NCBI GenBank assembly: GCA_038231495.1
Contig: JBBRLG010000417.1
Span: forward strand, 1-6,766
Direction of reading: 5' to 3'
Origin: JBBRLG01 sp038231495
GTDB taxonomy: Bacteria; Planctomycetota; Planctomycetia; Gemmatales; Gemmataceae
DNA length: 6,766 nucleotides
Both the position numbers and the translations under genes were made by a program. The notes under the pieces are model-generated. The model was not told where the DNA came from. It saw only the letters and a program-made list of their open reading frames with translations, and did no database searches. Shown in pieces: positions 1-6,766 of this stretch; positions within the stretch are counted from its first letter, which is position 1; each line of letters begins with the position of its first letter.

Positions 1-57
1 AGCGGCATCGTTTAACAGCGGAACCTTCCTGGCGTTAGGTCCAGCGTGACTCAAACC

Positions 58-77
58 CACGGGAGCAATTTCCCGTG
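58..77. other. Perfect 7-bp inverted repeat upstream of lepA
   Basis: CACGGGA at 58-64 and TCCCGTG at 71-77 are exact reverse complements around a 6-base loop, GCAATT. No T-run follows the right arm, so an intrinsic terminator of an upstream gene is only one possibility. It could also be a structured leader element or chance. It lies 171 bases before the lepA start. Confidence 0.4.
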
Positions 78-183
78 ACCAACCCACCGTACCAAACCGG
101 CCGCTATTTCTCACCTACTTTCTCAAAGCACACCCGCCGCAAGCGGCAAACCGGCGACCCACCAATCCGGTCGCGGCGAAAAC

Positions 184-192
184 TGCTATTCT
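184..192 (+). promoter_or_regulatory. Weak extended -10-like element before lepA
   Basis: TG at 184-185, one spacer base, then TATTCT at 187-192 resembles an extended -10 element (TGnTATAAT). I see no convincing -35 hexamer at the expected distance. If used, transcription would begin near 199, giving a leader of about 50 bases before the lepA ATG. The motif is short and may be chance. Confidence 0.2.
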
Positions 193-248
193 GGCGCGGT
201 AGACACACGAGAATTTACCGCGGTTGCGCAGGAGAGTGGACGATCGCC

Positions 249-2048
<1,800 letters not shown>

Positions 2049-2069
2049 GGCAACAGCCCCGACCGGGAC

Positions 2070-2099
2070 TTGTTGCAAACCGCGTTTTTCGTTTACTAT
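2070..2099 (+). promoter_or_regulatory. Candidate sigma70-type promoter for lepB
   Basis: TTGTTG (2070-2075) and TACTAT (2094-2099) are separated by 18 bases, close to the -35/-10 consensus, within a locally A/T-rich patch of otherwise GC-rich DNA. Transcription would begin near 2106, about 50 bases before the ATG at 2158. The 109-base gap between lepA and lepB is the longest gap between genes in the window, which fits a promoter here, although read-through from lepA is also likely. No operator-like repeat is evident. Confidence 0.35.
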
Positions 2100-2147
2100 C
2101 CAATGAGCAAGACCGACGCCCTTCCGCGTGGCGAGTGTTCCCGAATC

Positions 2148-2160
2148 GAGGTGCCGTATG
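2148..2160 (+). promoter_or_regulatory. lepB: Ribosome binding site and ATG, probable original start of lepB
   Basis: GAGGTG at 2148-2153 followed four bases later by ATG at 2158-2160 is a strong translation start. As given, the frame from this ATG runs only 30 codons to TAA at 2248-2250. One extra C in the C7 run at 2177-2183 would carry it directly into the signal peptidase frame. In contrast, no Shine-Dalgarno sequence precedes the GTG codons at 2256, 2265 or 2271. Confidence 0.5.
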
Positions 2161-2176
2161 GCGAATGAAACACCTT

Positions 2177-2183
2177 CCCCCCC
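2177..2183 (+). repeat. C7 homopolymer, probable frameshift site in lepB 5' end
   Basis: A run of seven C bases lies seven codons after the ATG at 2158. With eight C, the reading is MANETPSPPTPPSSG and onward for 33 residues with no stop, fused in frame to the residue encoded at 2256. The result is a Pro/Ala-rich cytoplasmic tail ahead of the first membrane helix. With seven C the frame ends at TAA 2248-2250. This could be a base-calling or assembly error, a true mutation, or slippage-based on/off control. Confidence 0.45.
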
Positions 2184-2255
2184 ACCCCGCCATCGTCCGG
2201 GGAGCACGTCGCCACGCAACCCGCGCCGGCAGCCGCTCATCCGGAACTAAACGGC

Positions 2256-3845
2256 GTGCATCAGGTGGCCGTGAATGCCAGCGAACCCGCGGAGGCCTCG
2301 CCAGTCGTGCCCATACTGAAATCGATTGCGCTCCACGTCGCTATTTTCCTCGCCGCGTTCCTCGTTCTGGCCGCCGGGTTGCATTTCCTGGCGGGCTACC
2401 GCGTGCAGTCGGCCGCGGCTATGGCCGCCATCCTCGCGGGCGTCGTCGTCGCCGTGGCCCGCCTGTTTATCCCCAGTCCGTTCGTCAAACCCAGGACCGC
2501 AATAGCCCCGCAGCAACAGCAAGTGCCCACCGACAGCATCCGCGAAGTCATCGAGACTGTGGTCTTCGTCGTCGTCCTCGTCCTGCTGTTGAAATCGTTC
2601 GTCGCCGAGGCGTTCGTCATCCCCACCGGGTCGATGGCGGAAACGCTTTACGGCTACCAGAAGGTCATCACCTGCCCCAAGTGCAGTTACGTCTTCCCGG
2701 TCAACGTCAGCCAGGAAGTCGATCCGTCCGACAATTTTCCGGCACCGATCGTTGCCTGCACTTGCCCCAATTGCCGTTACGACATCAATTTCGCGGAAGA
2801 GGCAAGGTCCAACCGCAGCTGGGACAACCCCGGGTGGGGTTCAGGCGACCGCGTCCTCGTCGGCAAATACTTTTACGAACTGGTGGACCGTCCCGAACGT
2901 CTGGAAGTGGTGGTCTTCAAGTACCCCGGCGAAAGTAGCTGGCCGGCGACCGGGCCGCAAAAGGGCCATGTGCCGCTCAACTACATCAAGCGCTTGATCG
3001 GCAAGCAGCGCGAGACGATTGGCATTTGGCACGGCAAAATTTATGTCCTTAGTCCGGAGTTGAGTCCTCATTACGACGACTACGAGCGGGCGCAACACGA
3101 CCCCGAGTTGATGGCGCGCCTTTGGCAGGTGCAATACCAGCACGTCAACGAGGCCCGCGACAAGTTCAAGGAAGGCAAGTTCACGATCGTCCGCAAGCCG
3201 CCGGACACGATGCTGGCGATGGCGCGCGTGGTCTACGACAACGACCACCCGGCGACCGACCTGCCTGGCATCAAGCGCTGGGAAGGCAAGGGCTGGGAGC
3301 CGGACAACGCCAACGGCTTCGTCAACCCCGGCGGCGCGGCCGAGATGAATTGGCTCCGCTACAGCCACCTGCTCCGCGACTCCCGCATGGGTAAGACGTT
3401 GATAACCGACTTCACGGGTTACAACACGTTTCAAACGAAAGAGGGCCCGAACCCCCACCGCGGGTCGCCGCCGCAGAACTGGGGGAGCGACCTGCTGCTG
3501 GAATGTGAGGTCGCGCTCGACAAGCCGGAGGGGCAGTTCGTCCTGCAATTGTCGAAGAGTCACGACCGCTTCGAGGCCCGCTGGAACCTGGCGACCGGCG
3601 ACTGCGACCTTTATCAATTGCACGGCGGCAAGGAAGAGAAGCTCGGCACCGCGAAAACGGCCCTGAACGTCAAGGGCCGCACCTACAAGGTGCGCTTCGC
3701 CGACGTGGACGAGAAGTTGACGGTTTGGGTGGACAACGCGCTGCCGTTCGGCGAGGACGGCGTTTCGTACTCGCCCGAAAAATTCAATTTCGCCAGCGGC
3801 CCGACGGTCGAGAACGACCTGGAGCCGGCGAGCGTCGGCGTGTAG
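2256..3845 (+). CDS. lepB: Type I signal peptidase, catalytic Ser/Lys part (ends at in-frame amber)
   Basis: Signal peptidase I cleaves signal peptides from exported proteins at the outer face of the inner membrane with a Ser/Lys dyad. From GTG 2256 this part is 529 aa. Hydrophobic segments lie at about 22-46, 53-72 and 98-116. Box B follows (PTGSM, nucleophile Ser126), then a zinc-ribbon-like insertion (CPKC at 140-143, CTCPNC at 168-173), box C (GDRVLVGK at 197-204) and box D with the general-base Lys245 in NYIKRLIG. Residues of about 384-529 look like a beta-sandwich (concanavalin/DUF1080-like) insertion, a fold inferred from strand pattern only. The frame then meets TAG at 3843-3845, before box E, which follows in the same frame. 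The 5' end is uncertain: the GTG has no ribosome binding site, and a better start at 2158 is lost through the C7 run. As written this product lacks box E and would probably be inactive. Confidence 0.85.
   Translation: MHQVAVNASEPAEASPVVPILKSIALHVAIFLAAFLVLAAGLHFLAGYRVQSAAAMAAILAGVVVAVARLFIPSPFVKPRTAIAPQQQQVPTDSIREVIETVVFVVVLVLLLKSFVAEAFVIPTGSMAETLYGYQKVITCPKCSYVFPVNVSQEVDPSDNFPAPIVACTCPNCRYDINFAEEARSNRSWDNPGWGSGDRVLVGKYFYELVDRPERLEVVVFKYPGESSWPATGPQKGHVPLNYIKRLIGKQRETIGIWHGKIYVLSPELSPHYDDYERAQHDPELMARLWQVQYQHVNEARDKFKEGKFTIVRKPPDTMLAMARVVYDNDHPATDLPGIKRWEGKGWEPDNANGFVNPGGAAEMNWLRYSHLLRDSRMGKTLITDFTGYNTFQTKEGPNPHRGSPPQNWGSDLLLECEVALDKPEGQFVLQLSKSHDRFEARWNLATGDCDLYQLHGGKEEKLGTAKTALNVKGRTYKVRFADVDEKLTVWVDNALPFGEDGVSYSPEKFNFASGPTVENDLEPASVGV
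3843..3845 (+). other. In-frame amber codon interrupting lepB
   Basis: TAG follows GTG (Val529) inside the sequence PASVGV-stop-GGAVKV. The same frame continues without another stop to TGA 4143-4145 and supplies the missing box E. A single base change would give Lys, Gln or Glu (AAG, CAG, GAG). It is the only in-frame stop between 2169 and 4142. No stem-loop or other recoding signal is obvious just downstream. Confidence 0.85.
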
Positions 3846-3860
3846 GGCGGCGCGGTCAAG

Positions 3861-4145
3861 GTGCGGAAGATGAAGCTGTCGCGCGACACTTACTACACCA
3901 ACGACCCCAGCCGGCCCGACTACGACTTCGGCGACGGCGACCCCGCGACGTGGACCAAAATGAACCGGTTCGATGACGCCCACGTCAAAACGATCTACGT
4001 CCAGCCCGGCCACTACCTGTGTCTCGGCGACAACAGCCCCGAGAGTTCGGACGGGCGCTCCTGGGGTTGCGTGCCGGAGCGCCTGCTGTTGGGCCGGGCG
4101 ATGCTGGTGTATTACCCCTTTAGCCGGGCGGGCAAGATTCGCTGA
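3861..4145 (+). CDS. lepB: Type I signal peptidase, C-terminal part with box E (separated fragment)
   Basis: This 94-aa frame from GTG 3861 (open from 3846) continues the upstream signal peptidase frame after the amber codon. It completes the beta-sandwich insertion (KLSRDTYYT) and carries box E, GDNSPESSDGRSWG, encoded at about 4026-4067. It ends with the family-typical segment ERLLLGRAMLVYYPFSR. Box E helps form the active site, so it has no plausible independent catalytic role without Ser126 and Lys245 from the first part. There is no ribosome binding site before GTG 3861 or ATG 3870, so separate translation is doubtful. Read together from 2256, the two parts give 629 codons. From ATG 2158 with the C run repaired they would give 662. 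The pieces are best regarded as one gene. Confidence 0.8.
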   Translation: MRKMKLSRDTYYTNDPSRPDYDFGDGDPATWTKMNRFDDAHVKTIYVQPGHYLCLGDNSPESSDGRSWGCVPERLLLGRAMLVYYPFSRAGKIR

Positions 4146-4162
4146 GGACGGACGGCCAAGTC

Positions 4163-4546
4163 ATGACGACGGGCGACATCACCATTCGCGTGCGCTACGC
4201 CGAGACGGACCGCATGGGGTTATTGCACCATGCGAACTACCTCGTGTACTTCGAGCAGGCCCGCACCGAATTGTTACGGGCGCTGGGCCACACGTACAAG
4301 GATTTGGAAGACGGCGGCTACTTGCTCGTCTTGACGAAATTTGAAGTCCGGTATCGCAGCCCGGCGCGGTATGATGATTTGCTGACGGTACGCACGACCG
4401 TGGAGCGCACGACCGCGGTGCGGATCGATCACCGTTACGAAGTGTTCTGCGAAGGCCGGCTGCTGGCCGAGGCGACTTCGACCCTGGCGTGCGTAGACCG
4501 CGACGGACGGCCGCAGGCGCTGCCCGATTTTCTGAGGGATCGGTGA
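4163..4546 (+). CDS. ybgC: YbgC/4-hydroxybenzoyl-CoA-type acyl-CoA thioesterase
   Basis: This 127-aa single hotdog-domain protein belongs to the YbgC/FadM thioesterase family, which hydrolyses acyl-CoA (or acyl-ACP) thioesters in the cytoplasm. The N-terminal signature is clear: RYAETDRMGLLHHANYLVYF at residues 11-30, with Asp16 in the position of the catalytic Asp of 4-hydroxybenzoyl-CoA thioesterase. Later blocks also match YbgC: YRSPARYDDLLTV (central strand pair) and ACVDRDGRPQALP (C-terminal strand). Length is normal. The ATG starts 17 bases after the lepB stop, with a GAGG/GGACGG stretch at 4144-4152 as a rather distant ribosome binding site. In Proteobacteria ybgC is the first gene of the tol-pal operon. 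Here it also stands ahead of TolQ/TolR-like genes, which supports the ybgC assignment over a generic thioesterase. The physiological substrate cannot be read from the sequence. Confidence 0.9.
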   Translation: MTTGDITIRVRYAETDRMGLLHHANYLVYFEQARTELLRALGHTYKDLEDGGYLLVLTKFEVRYRSPARYDDLLTVRTTVERTTAVRIDHRYEVFCEGRLLAEATSTLACVDRDGRPQALPDFLRDR

Positions 4547-4561
4547 CGAGGAGTAGCTGCC

Positions 4562-4738
4562 ATGAAATCGTATGCGGCCTGGTGCGGTTGGACGGTTGGC
4601 CTCGTCCTGGGTGCCGTGTTGTTGGGCTGCGGCGTCGGCTGTACGCCCACCGTGCCGGCGACTACGGTGCCCAGCACCAAGAACGGCGGCGGCGAGCCGG
4701 AACAGTTGCCCACGCCGCCGAAGCGCGATCCGGGCTGA
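4562..4738 (+). CDS. Small putative lipoprotein (58 aa), unrecognised family
   Basis: The ATG at 4562 is preceded by a strong ribosome binding site, CGAGGAG at 4547-4553, eight bases upstream. The 58-aa product starts MKSYAAWCGWTVGLVLGAVL, a lysine followed by a hydrophobic stretch, and reaches a lipobox LLGC with Cys23 as the likely lipidated residue. A second Cys lies at 27 (GCGVGC). The mature part is about 36 residues, low in complexity, rich in Thr, Pro and Gly, and ends PTPPKRDPG. This suggests a short, flexible, membrane-anchored envelope peptide, but no fold or function is recognisable. It sits 15 bases after the thioesterase gene and 28 bases before the TolQ-like gene, so it is probably cotranscribed with both. 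Export and lipidation are inferred from the N-terminus only. Confidence 0.7.
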   Translation: MKSYAAWCGWTVGLVLGAVLLGCGVGCTPTVPATTVPSTKNGGGEPEQLPTPPKRDPG

Positions 4739-4752
4739 CCAACGATCGTATC

Positions 4753-4769
4753 GGAGTAAACTACCCTTG
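4753..4769 (+). promoter_or_regulatory. Ribosome binding site and TTG start of the TolQ/ExbB-like gene
   Basis: GGAG at 4753-4756 lies ten bases before TTG at 4767-4769. No in-frame ATG or GTG offers a better start between the lipoprotein stop and the first membrane helix. The rare start codon may lower expression relative to the following ExbD-like gene, which has ATG and a stronger site. Confidence 0.5.
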
Positions 4770-5333
4770 CGCCGCACCCTGATCCAGAGGGTTTTGCCCC
4801 TCATCTTCTGCCTGGTCCCCGTCCTGGCCGGCGCCCTCGTGGTGTTCTGCCTGCCGCCGGGCGCGCGCGACTTCTACCTTTCGCACCTGACCCTGCTCGA
4901 CGGCCTTATCCTGGCGCTTGGGGCCGTGCTGTTTTTCGTGCAAATCCTCCTGAGCTGGGTCGCGCTGCAGTGGCGCGCCACGGGCTTTGACGAACGGCCC
5001 GACAAGTGGCTGACCAACCTCGCCCAGGCGGCTGAGTGGTTTCCGTTGCTCGGCCTCCTCGGCACCGTCGCCGGCATTTTGCAGACCTTCAGCGGCATCA
5101 CCGGGCCGACGGCACCCGAGAAGATCATCCAACTGTACGCTCCCGCGATCACCGCGACCGGCAGCGGCCTGTTCATGGCCCTCTTCAACATCCTGCCGAC
5201 CTGGATCGTCCTCATCGGCCGCGATTTGATCCGCTCCCTTGGCGGCGAAGCGGCCGCACCCGTCGCTCCGGCGACGGACAAGCCGTTCCGCGAGACGACC
5301 CCCGGCGTGCCGACCTCGACCACACCCCTCTAG
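4767..5333 (+). CDS. TolQ/ExbB/MotA-family proton channel subunit
   Basis: Encodes 188 aa. Proteins of this family form a pentameric inner-membrane channel around TolR/ExbD helices and use the proton motive force to drive envelope work. Predicted helices lie at about 8-29, 42-66, 88-107 and 126-155. The family signature is plain: FPLLGLLGTVAGILQTF (92-108) then APAITATGSGLFMAL (125-139). Thr100 and Thr131 align by eye with the two channel threonines of E. coli TolQ (145 and 178). The C-terminus is a Pro/Thr/Ala-rich tail. The TTG start is chosen for GGAG at 4753-4756, ten bases upstream, and because it places a basic N-terminus before the first helix. The frame is open further upstream only through the lipoprotein gene in another phase. 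It is shorter than E. coli TolQ (about 230 aa). TolQ, ExbB and MotA cannot be told apart on sequence alone; the neighbours favour TolQ/ExbB. Confidence 0.85.
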   Translation: MRRTLIQRVLPLIFCLVPVLAGALVVFCLPPGARDFYLSHLTLLDGLILALGAVLFFVQILLSWVALQWRATGFDERPDKWLTNLAQAAEWFPLLGLLGTVAGILQTFSGITGPTAPEKIIQLYAPAITATGSGLFMALFNILPTWIVLIGRDLIRSLGGEAAAPVAPATDKPFRETTPGVPTSTTPL

Positions 5334-5354
5334 CCTGCCGCGGAGGAAGAGCCC

Positions 5355-5912
5355 ATGATCGAACTGCCCAAGCGGAGTGTGACGCGGTTCTTCATCCCGC
5401 TCATCGACGTATTGACGCTGCTTTTCTGCGTCTTTTTGCTCATGCCGATCGTGCAAATCGCGGACACGTCCACCACCGGCGATAACGCCACGACAGCGGC
5501 CGAGTTGCAACAACTCAAAGACCAGTTGGCGCAAATTCGCTTGCAGGGCGGCGACACGCGCGCGTTGCAAGAGGAGCTGGAAAAACTGCGCAAGCTGCTC
5601 GGCAAGTCGATCAAGGACCGGCTGTCGGTGCGCGTTCTGGAGATCGACGGCAAGACCGGCAAGCTTTATTTCACCGACCCCGACCGCATCGAAATCCGCG
5701 ACCAGGCCGCGGCGTCGGCGCTGATCGACCGCGACCGGCGCGAGCGCGGCGTCGGCCAGCGCGAGTTGTACTACCTCATCCTTTACCCGCGCGACTTGAA
5801 AAGCTCGCACCCGACGGTCGAGGAGTACGACAAGTATCAGCGCTGGTTCGAGGGCGTGGCGCTCGGTTTCGACATACCCGGCGAGGTCGCCGACGGAGGT
5901 TCCCGGCCATGA
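5355..5912 (+). CDS. TolR/ExbD-like protein with coiled-coil insertion
   Basis: Encodes 185 aa. One N-terminal membrane helix (about 12-34) contains FFIPLIDVLTLLFCVFLL, matching the TolR/ExbD pattern in which a helix aspartate (here Asp18) carries the proton through the TolQ/ExbB pore. A heptad-like, Leu/Gln/Glu/Lys-rich stretch at about 48-86 should form a coiled coil on the periplasmic side. It is followed by strand-like segments (RLSVRVLEID, GKLYFTD) and an ELYYLILYPRDL strand followed by a helix ending near GFDIP, reminiscent of the TolR/ExbD periplasmic fold. No OmpA-like peptidoglycan-binding motif is seen, so a MotB identity is unlikely. Ordinary ExbD/TolR are about 140 aa; the surplus is mainly the coiled coil. 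GGAGGAAG at 5342-5349 precedes the ATG by five bases. The gene starts 21 bases after the channel gene and overlaps the next gene by four bases. Confidence 0.75.
   Translation: MIELPKRSVTRFFIPLIDVLTLLFCVFLLMPIVQIADTSTTGDNATTAAELQQLKDQLAQIRLQGGDTRALQEELEKLRKLLGKSIKDRLSVRVLEIDGKTGKLYFTDPDRIEIRDQAAASALIDRDRRERGVGQRELYYLILYPRDLKSSHPTVEEYDKYQRWFEGVALGFDIPGEVADGGSRP
5895..5900 (+). promoter_or_regulatory. Strong ribosome binding site deciding the start of the last gene
   Basis: GGAGGT lies eight bases before ATG 5909 and inside the end of the preceding gene. It selects ATG 5909 over the in-frame ATG codons at 5936 and 5945, and indicates independent high-level initiation in addition to coupling through the ATGA overlap. 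Confidence 0.6.
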
Positions 5913-6637
5913 CATTCGCAACACTGCCTATCGCCATGCTGTCAATGGACGACATTGTTCGCTACCTGGCCATCGTCGGCGGCGGCGCGGTTGGCGCGTT
6001 CGTTACCGGTTTTCTGACGCAGACGATCGTGCGCGGCTACACCGGCCAGACGGTGCCGCAATGGGTCGTGTGGACTTTGCGCATTCTCGGCGGCGTCGCC
6101 TTCGGCTGGCTGGTGTACCTGCTGGTCTTCGGCCAGGGCGGCTCGCTTTTCGGCGGCCTGGGCGGCGGCGGCAATGGCAAAGACGGCGGCGGCAAGGACA
6201 GCCCGCGCGACACCACGCCGGCGGTCACGACACCCAAAGATGGCAAGGCCGACGACAAGTCCAAGGACGGCTCACCGGTGCCGGTGGACAAAAGCAGCGT
6301 GGTGCGCGTGCAAGTGCTGGGTGACGATCCGCTTCAGGAAATGGTCAAGGCGGGTCGCGTGAAGTCGTTTGACTCGGACCGCTGCTACCGCGTGGACGAC
6401 GACGGGCCGGCGGACCTCAAGACGTTGAAGGAAGTGGAGCAGTATCTCTTGCAGCGCGTCCGCCGCGAACCGCCGCTCAAGCGGATCGAATTAGTCCTGT
6501 ACAAGGACAGTCCGCAAAAGAAGGTGCCGCGCGTTTCCGAGTTGAAGAAGTGGGCCGACGACCTGACGCTGCCGGGCAAGGACGAGAAGGTGATCGTCGA
6601 TTACAAGGAACTCGGCGAGGCGGCGCCGGTGCGCTAA
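5909..6637 (+). CDS. Membrane protein with linker and TolR/ExbD-like C-terminal domain (function unknown)
   Basis: This 242-aa protein is not a family I can name. It has two hydrophobic segments (about 16-37 and 51-76), a Gly-rich stretch (77-95), a Lys/Asp/Pro-rich linker (96-128) and a compact mixed domain (130-233). The domain reads as strand VVRVQVLG, strand CYRVDDDG, helix DLKTLKEVEQYLLQRVRR, strand RIELVLYKDS, helix VSELKKWADD, strand EKVIVDY. That strand-helix-strand-helix-strand order recalls the TolR/ExbD periplasmic domain, where the strand around RIELVLYKDS would match the family's V-I-x-x-D strand. The likeness is by eye only. Two helices would put both ends on the same side, so the domain's location is uncertain. 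The ATG overlaps the previous stop as ATGA with GGAGGT eight bases upstream, showing translational coupling. Its place after TolQ/TolR-like genes is that of tolA in Proteobacteria, so an energy-coupling or adaptor role is a guess. Confidence 0.75.
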   Translation: MTFATLPIAMLSMDDIVRYLAIVGGGAVGAFVTGFLTQTIVRGYTGQTVPQWVVWTLRILGGVAFGWLVYLLVFGQGGSLFGGLGGGGNGKDGGGKDSPRDTTPAVTTPKDGKADDKSKDGSPVPVDKSSVVRVQVLGDDPLQEMVKAGRVKSFDSDRCYRVDDDGPADLKTLKEVEQYLLQRVRREPPLKRIELVLYKDSPQKKVPRVSELKKWADDLTLPGKDEKVIVDYKELGEAAPVR

Positions 6638-6696
6638 CGTAATTGTGGCGAGCCCGGTGCCTAAGCGACCGGCGGGGATCCCGGAAAAGCCCACCC

Positions 6697-6710
6697 GGGG
6701 CATAGGCCCC
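6697..6710. other. Short GC hairpin after the last gene
   Basis: GGGGC (6697-6701) and GCCCC (6706-6710) pair around an ATAG loop, 60 bases after the last stop codon. It lacks a T-run, so it is at best a weak or Rho-assisted terminator. The nearby GGGATCCC palindrome at 6675-6682 adds to the local symmetry. The rest of 6638-6766 shows no convincing gene, although GAGGGA at 6745-6750 before GTG at 6754 could mark the beginning of a gene leaving the window. Confidence 0.25.
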
Positions 6711-6766
6711 CCGCGCGCCAGAACAAACAAAACAACACCCAACTGAGGGAGCGGTGAAGACGGGGA

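Noticed and set aside
75..248. In-frame 58-codon N-terminal extension of EF4 from a GTG at 75
   Set aside because: The extension is Arg-rich with no family likeness, its GTG lies inside a hairpin arm, and ATG 249 has a ribosome binding site exactly where the EF4 consensus begins.
3843..3845. Programmed amber recoding (pyrrolysine or dedicated read-through)
   Set aside because: No downstream stem-loop or recoding context is visible, and the lesion is accompanied by a homopolymer frameshift in the same gene. An error or mutation is simpler, so the recoding idea is kept only as an alternative.
2841..4013. 390-codon minus-strand open frame opposite lepB
   Set aside because: It is a shadow of the signal peptidase, Val/Leu/Arg/His-rich with no domain. 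Its apparent continuity only reflects codon bias on the other strand.
4572..4766. Upstream extension of the TolQ/ExbB-like protein from an ATG at 4572
   Set aside because: It would overlap nearly all of the lipoprotein gene, has an Arg/Ala/Pro-rich non-membrane sequence, and the lipoprotein frame has the better ribosome binding site.
4761..5924. 387-codon minus-strand open frame opposite the tolQ/tolR-like genes
   Set aside because: It is antisense to two genes with clear family signatures; the product is charged low-complexity sequence without a fold signature.
4163..6637. Interpretation as a flagellar MotA/MotB stator
   Set aside because: The channel protein lacks the large cytoplasmic loop of MotA and the partner shows no OmpA-like peptidoglycan-binding domain as in MotB.
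6754..6766. Start of a further gene at GTG 6754
   Set aside because: GAGGGA is only three bases from the GTG and just four codons are visible, too little to call a gene.

Overview
The window looks like chromosomal DNA of a GC-rich planctomycete, probably near the Gemmata group. This is an inference from three things: strong G/C preference at third codon positions, a very long signal peptidase I with zinc-ribbon and beta-sandwich insertions, and divergent ExbB/ExbD-type proteins with Gly/Lys/Asp-rich linkers. All recognisable genes lie on the + strand. There is no sign of an insertion sequence, phage, tRNA, rRNA or CRISPR array.

Layout. Positions 1-248 are a leader with one perfect hairpin (58-77) and a weak promoter-like site. 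lepA (EF4, 599 aa) occupies 249-2048. A 109-base gap with a promoter-like sequence separates it from lepB (type I signal peptidase), which has two lesions as given. A C7 run (2177-2183) puts the well-placed ATG at 2158 out of frame with the body. An in-frame amber codon (3843-3845) then separates the catalytic Ser/Lys part (2256-3845) from the C-terminal box E part (3846-4145). Next comes a tightly packed set: a YbgC-type acyl-CoA thioesterase (4163-4546), a 58-aa putative lipoprotein (4562-4738), a TolQ/ExbB/MotA-type channel protein with a TTG start (4767-5333), a TolR/ExbD-like protein with a coiled coil (5355-5912), and a membrane protein overlapping it by ATGA (5909-6637). The last 129 bases hold a weak hairpin and possibly the start of a further gene.

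How the genes fit together. lepA-lepB is the classical pairing known from E. coli. The order ybgC-tolQ-tolR is the hallmark of the proteobacterial Tol-Pal operon. Here a YbgC-like enzyme precedes a TolQ-like and a TolR-like gene, with a small lipoprotein inserted and an unfamiliar two-helix membrane protein in the place tolA would take. The most interesting hypothesis is that 4163-6637 is a divergent planctomycete Tol-like energy-transducing envelope module. The most urgent quality question is whether the two lepB lesions are real or are sequencing/assembly errors.
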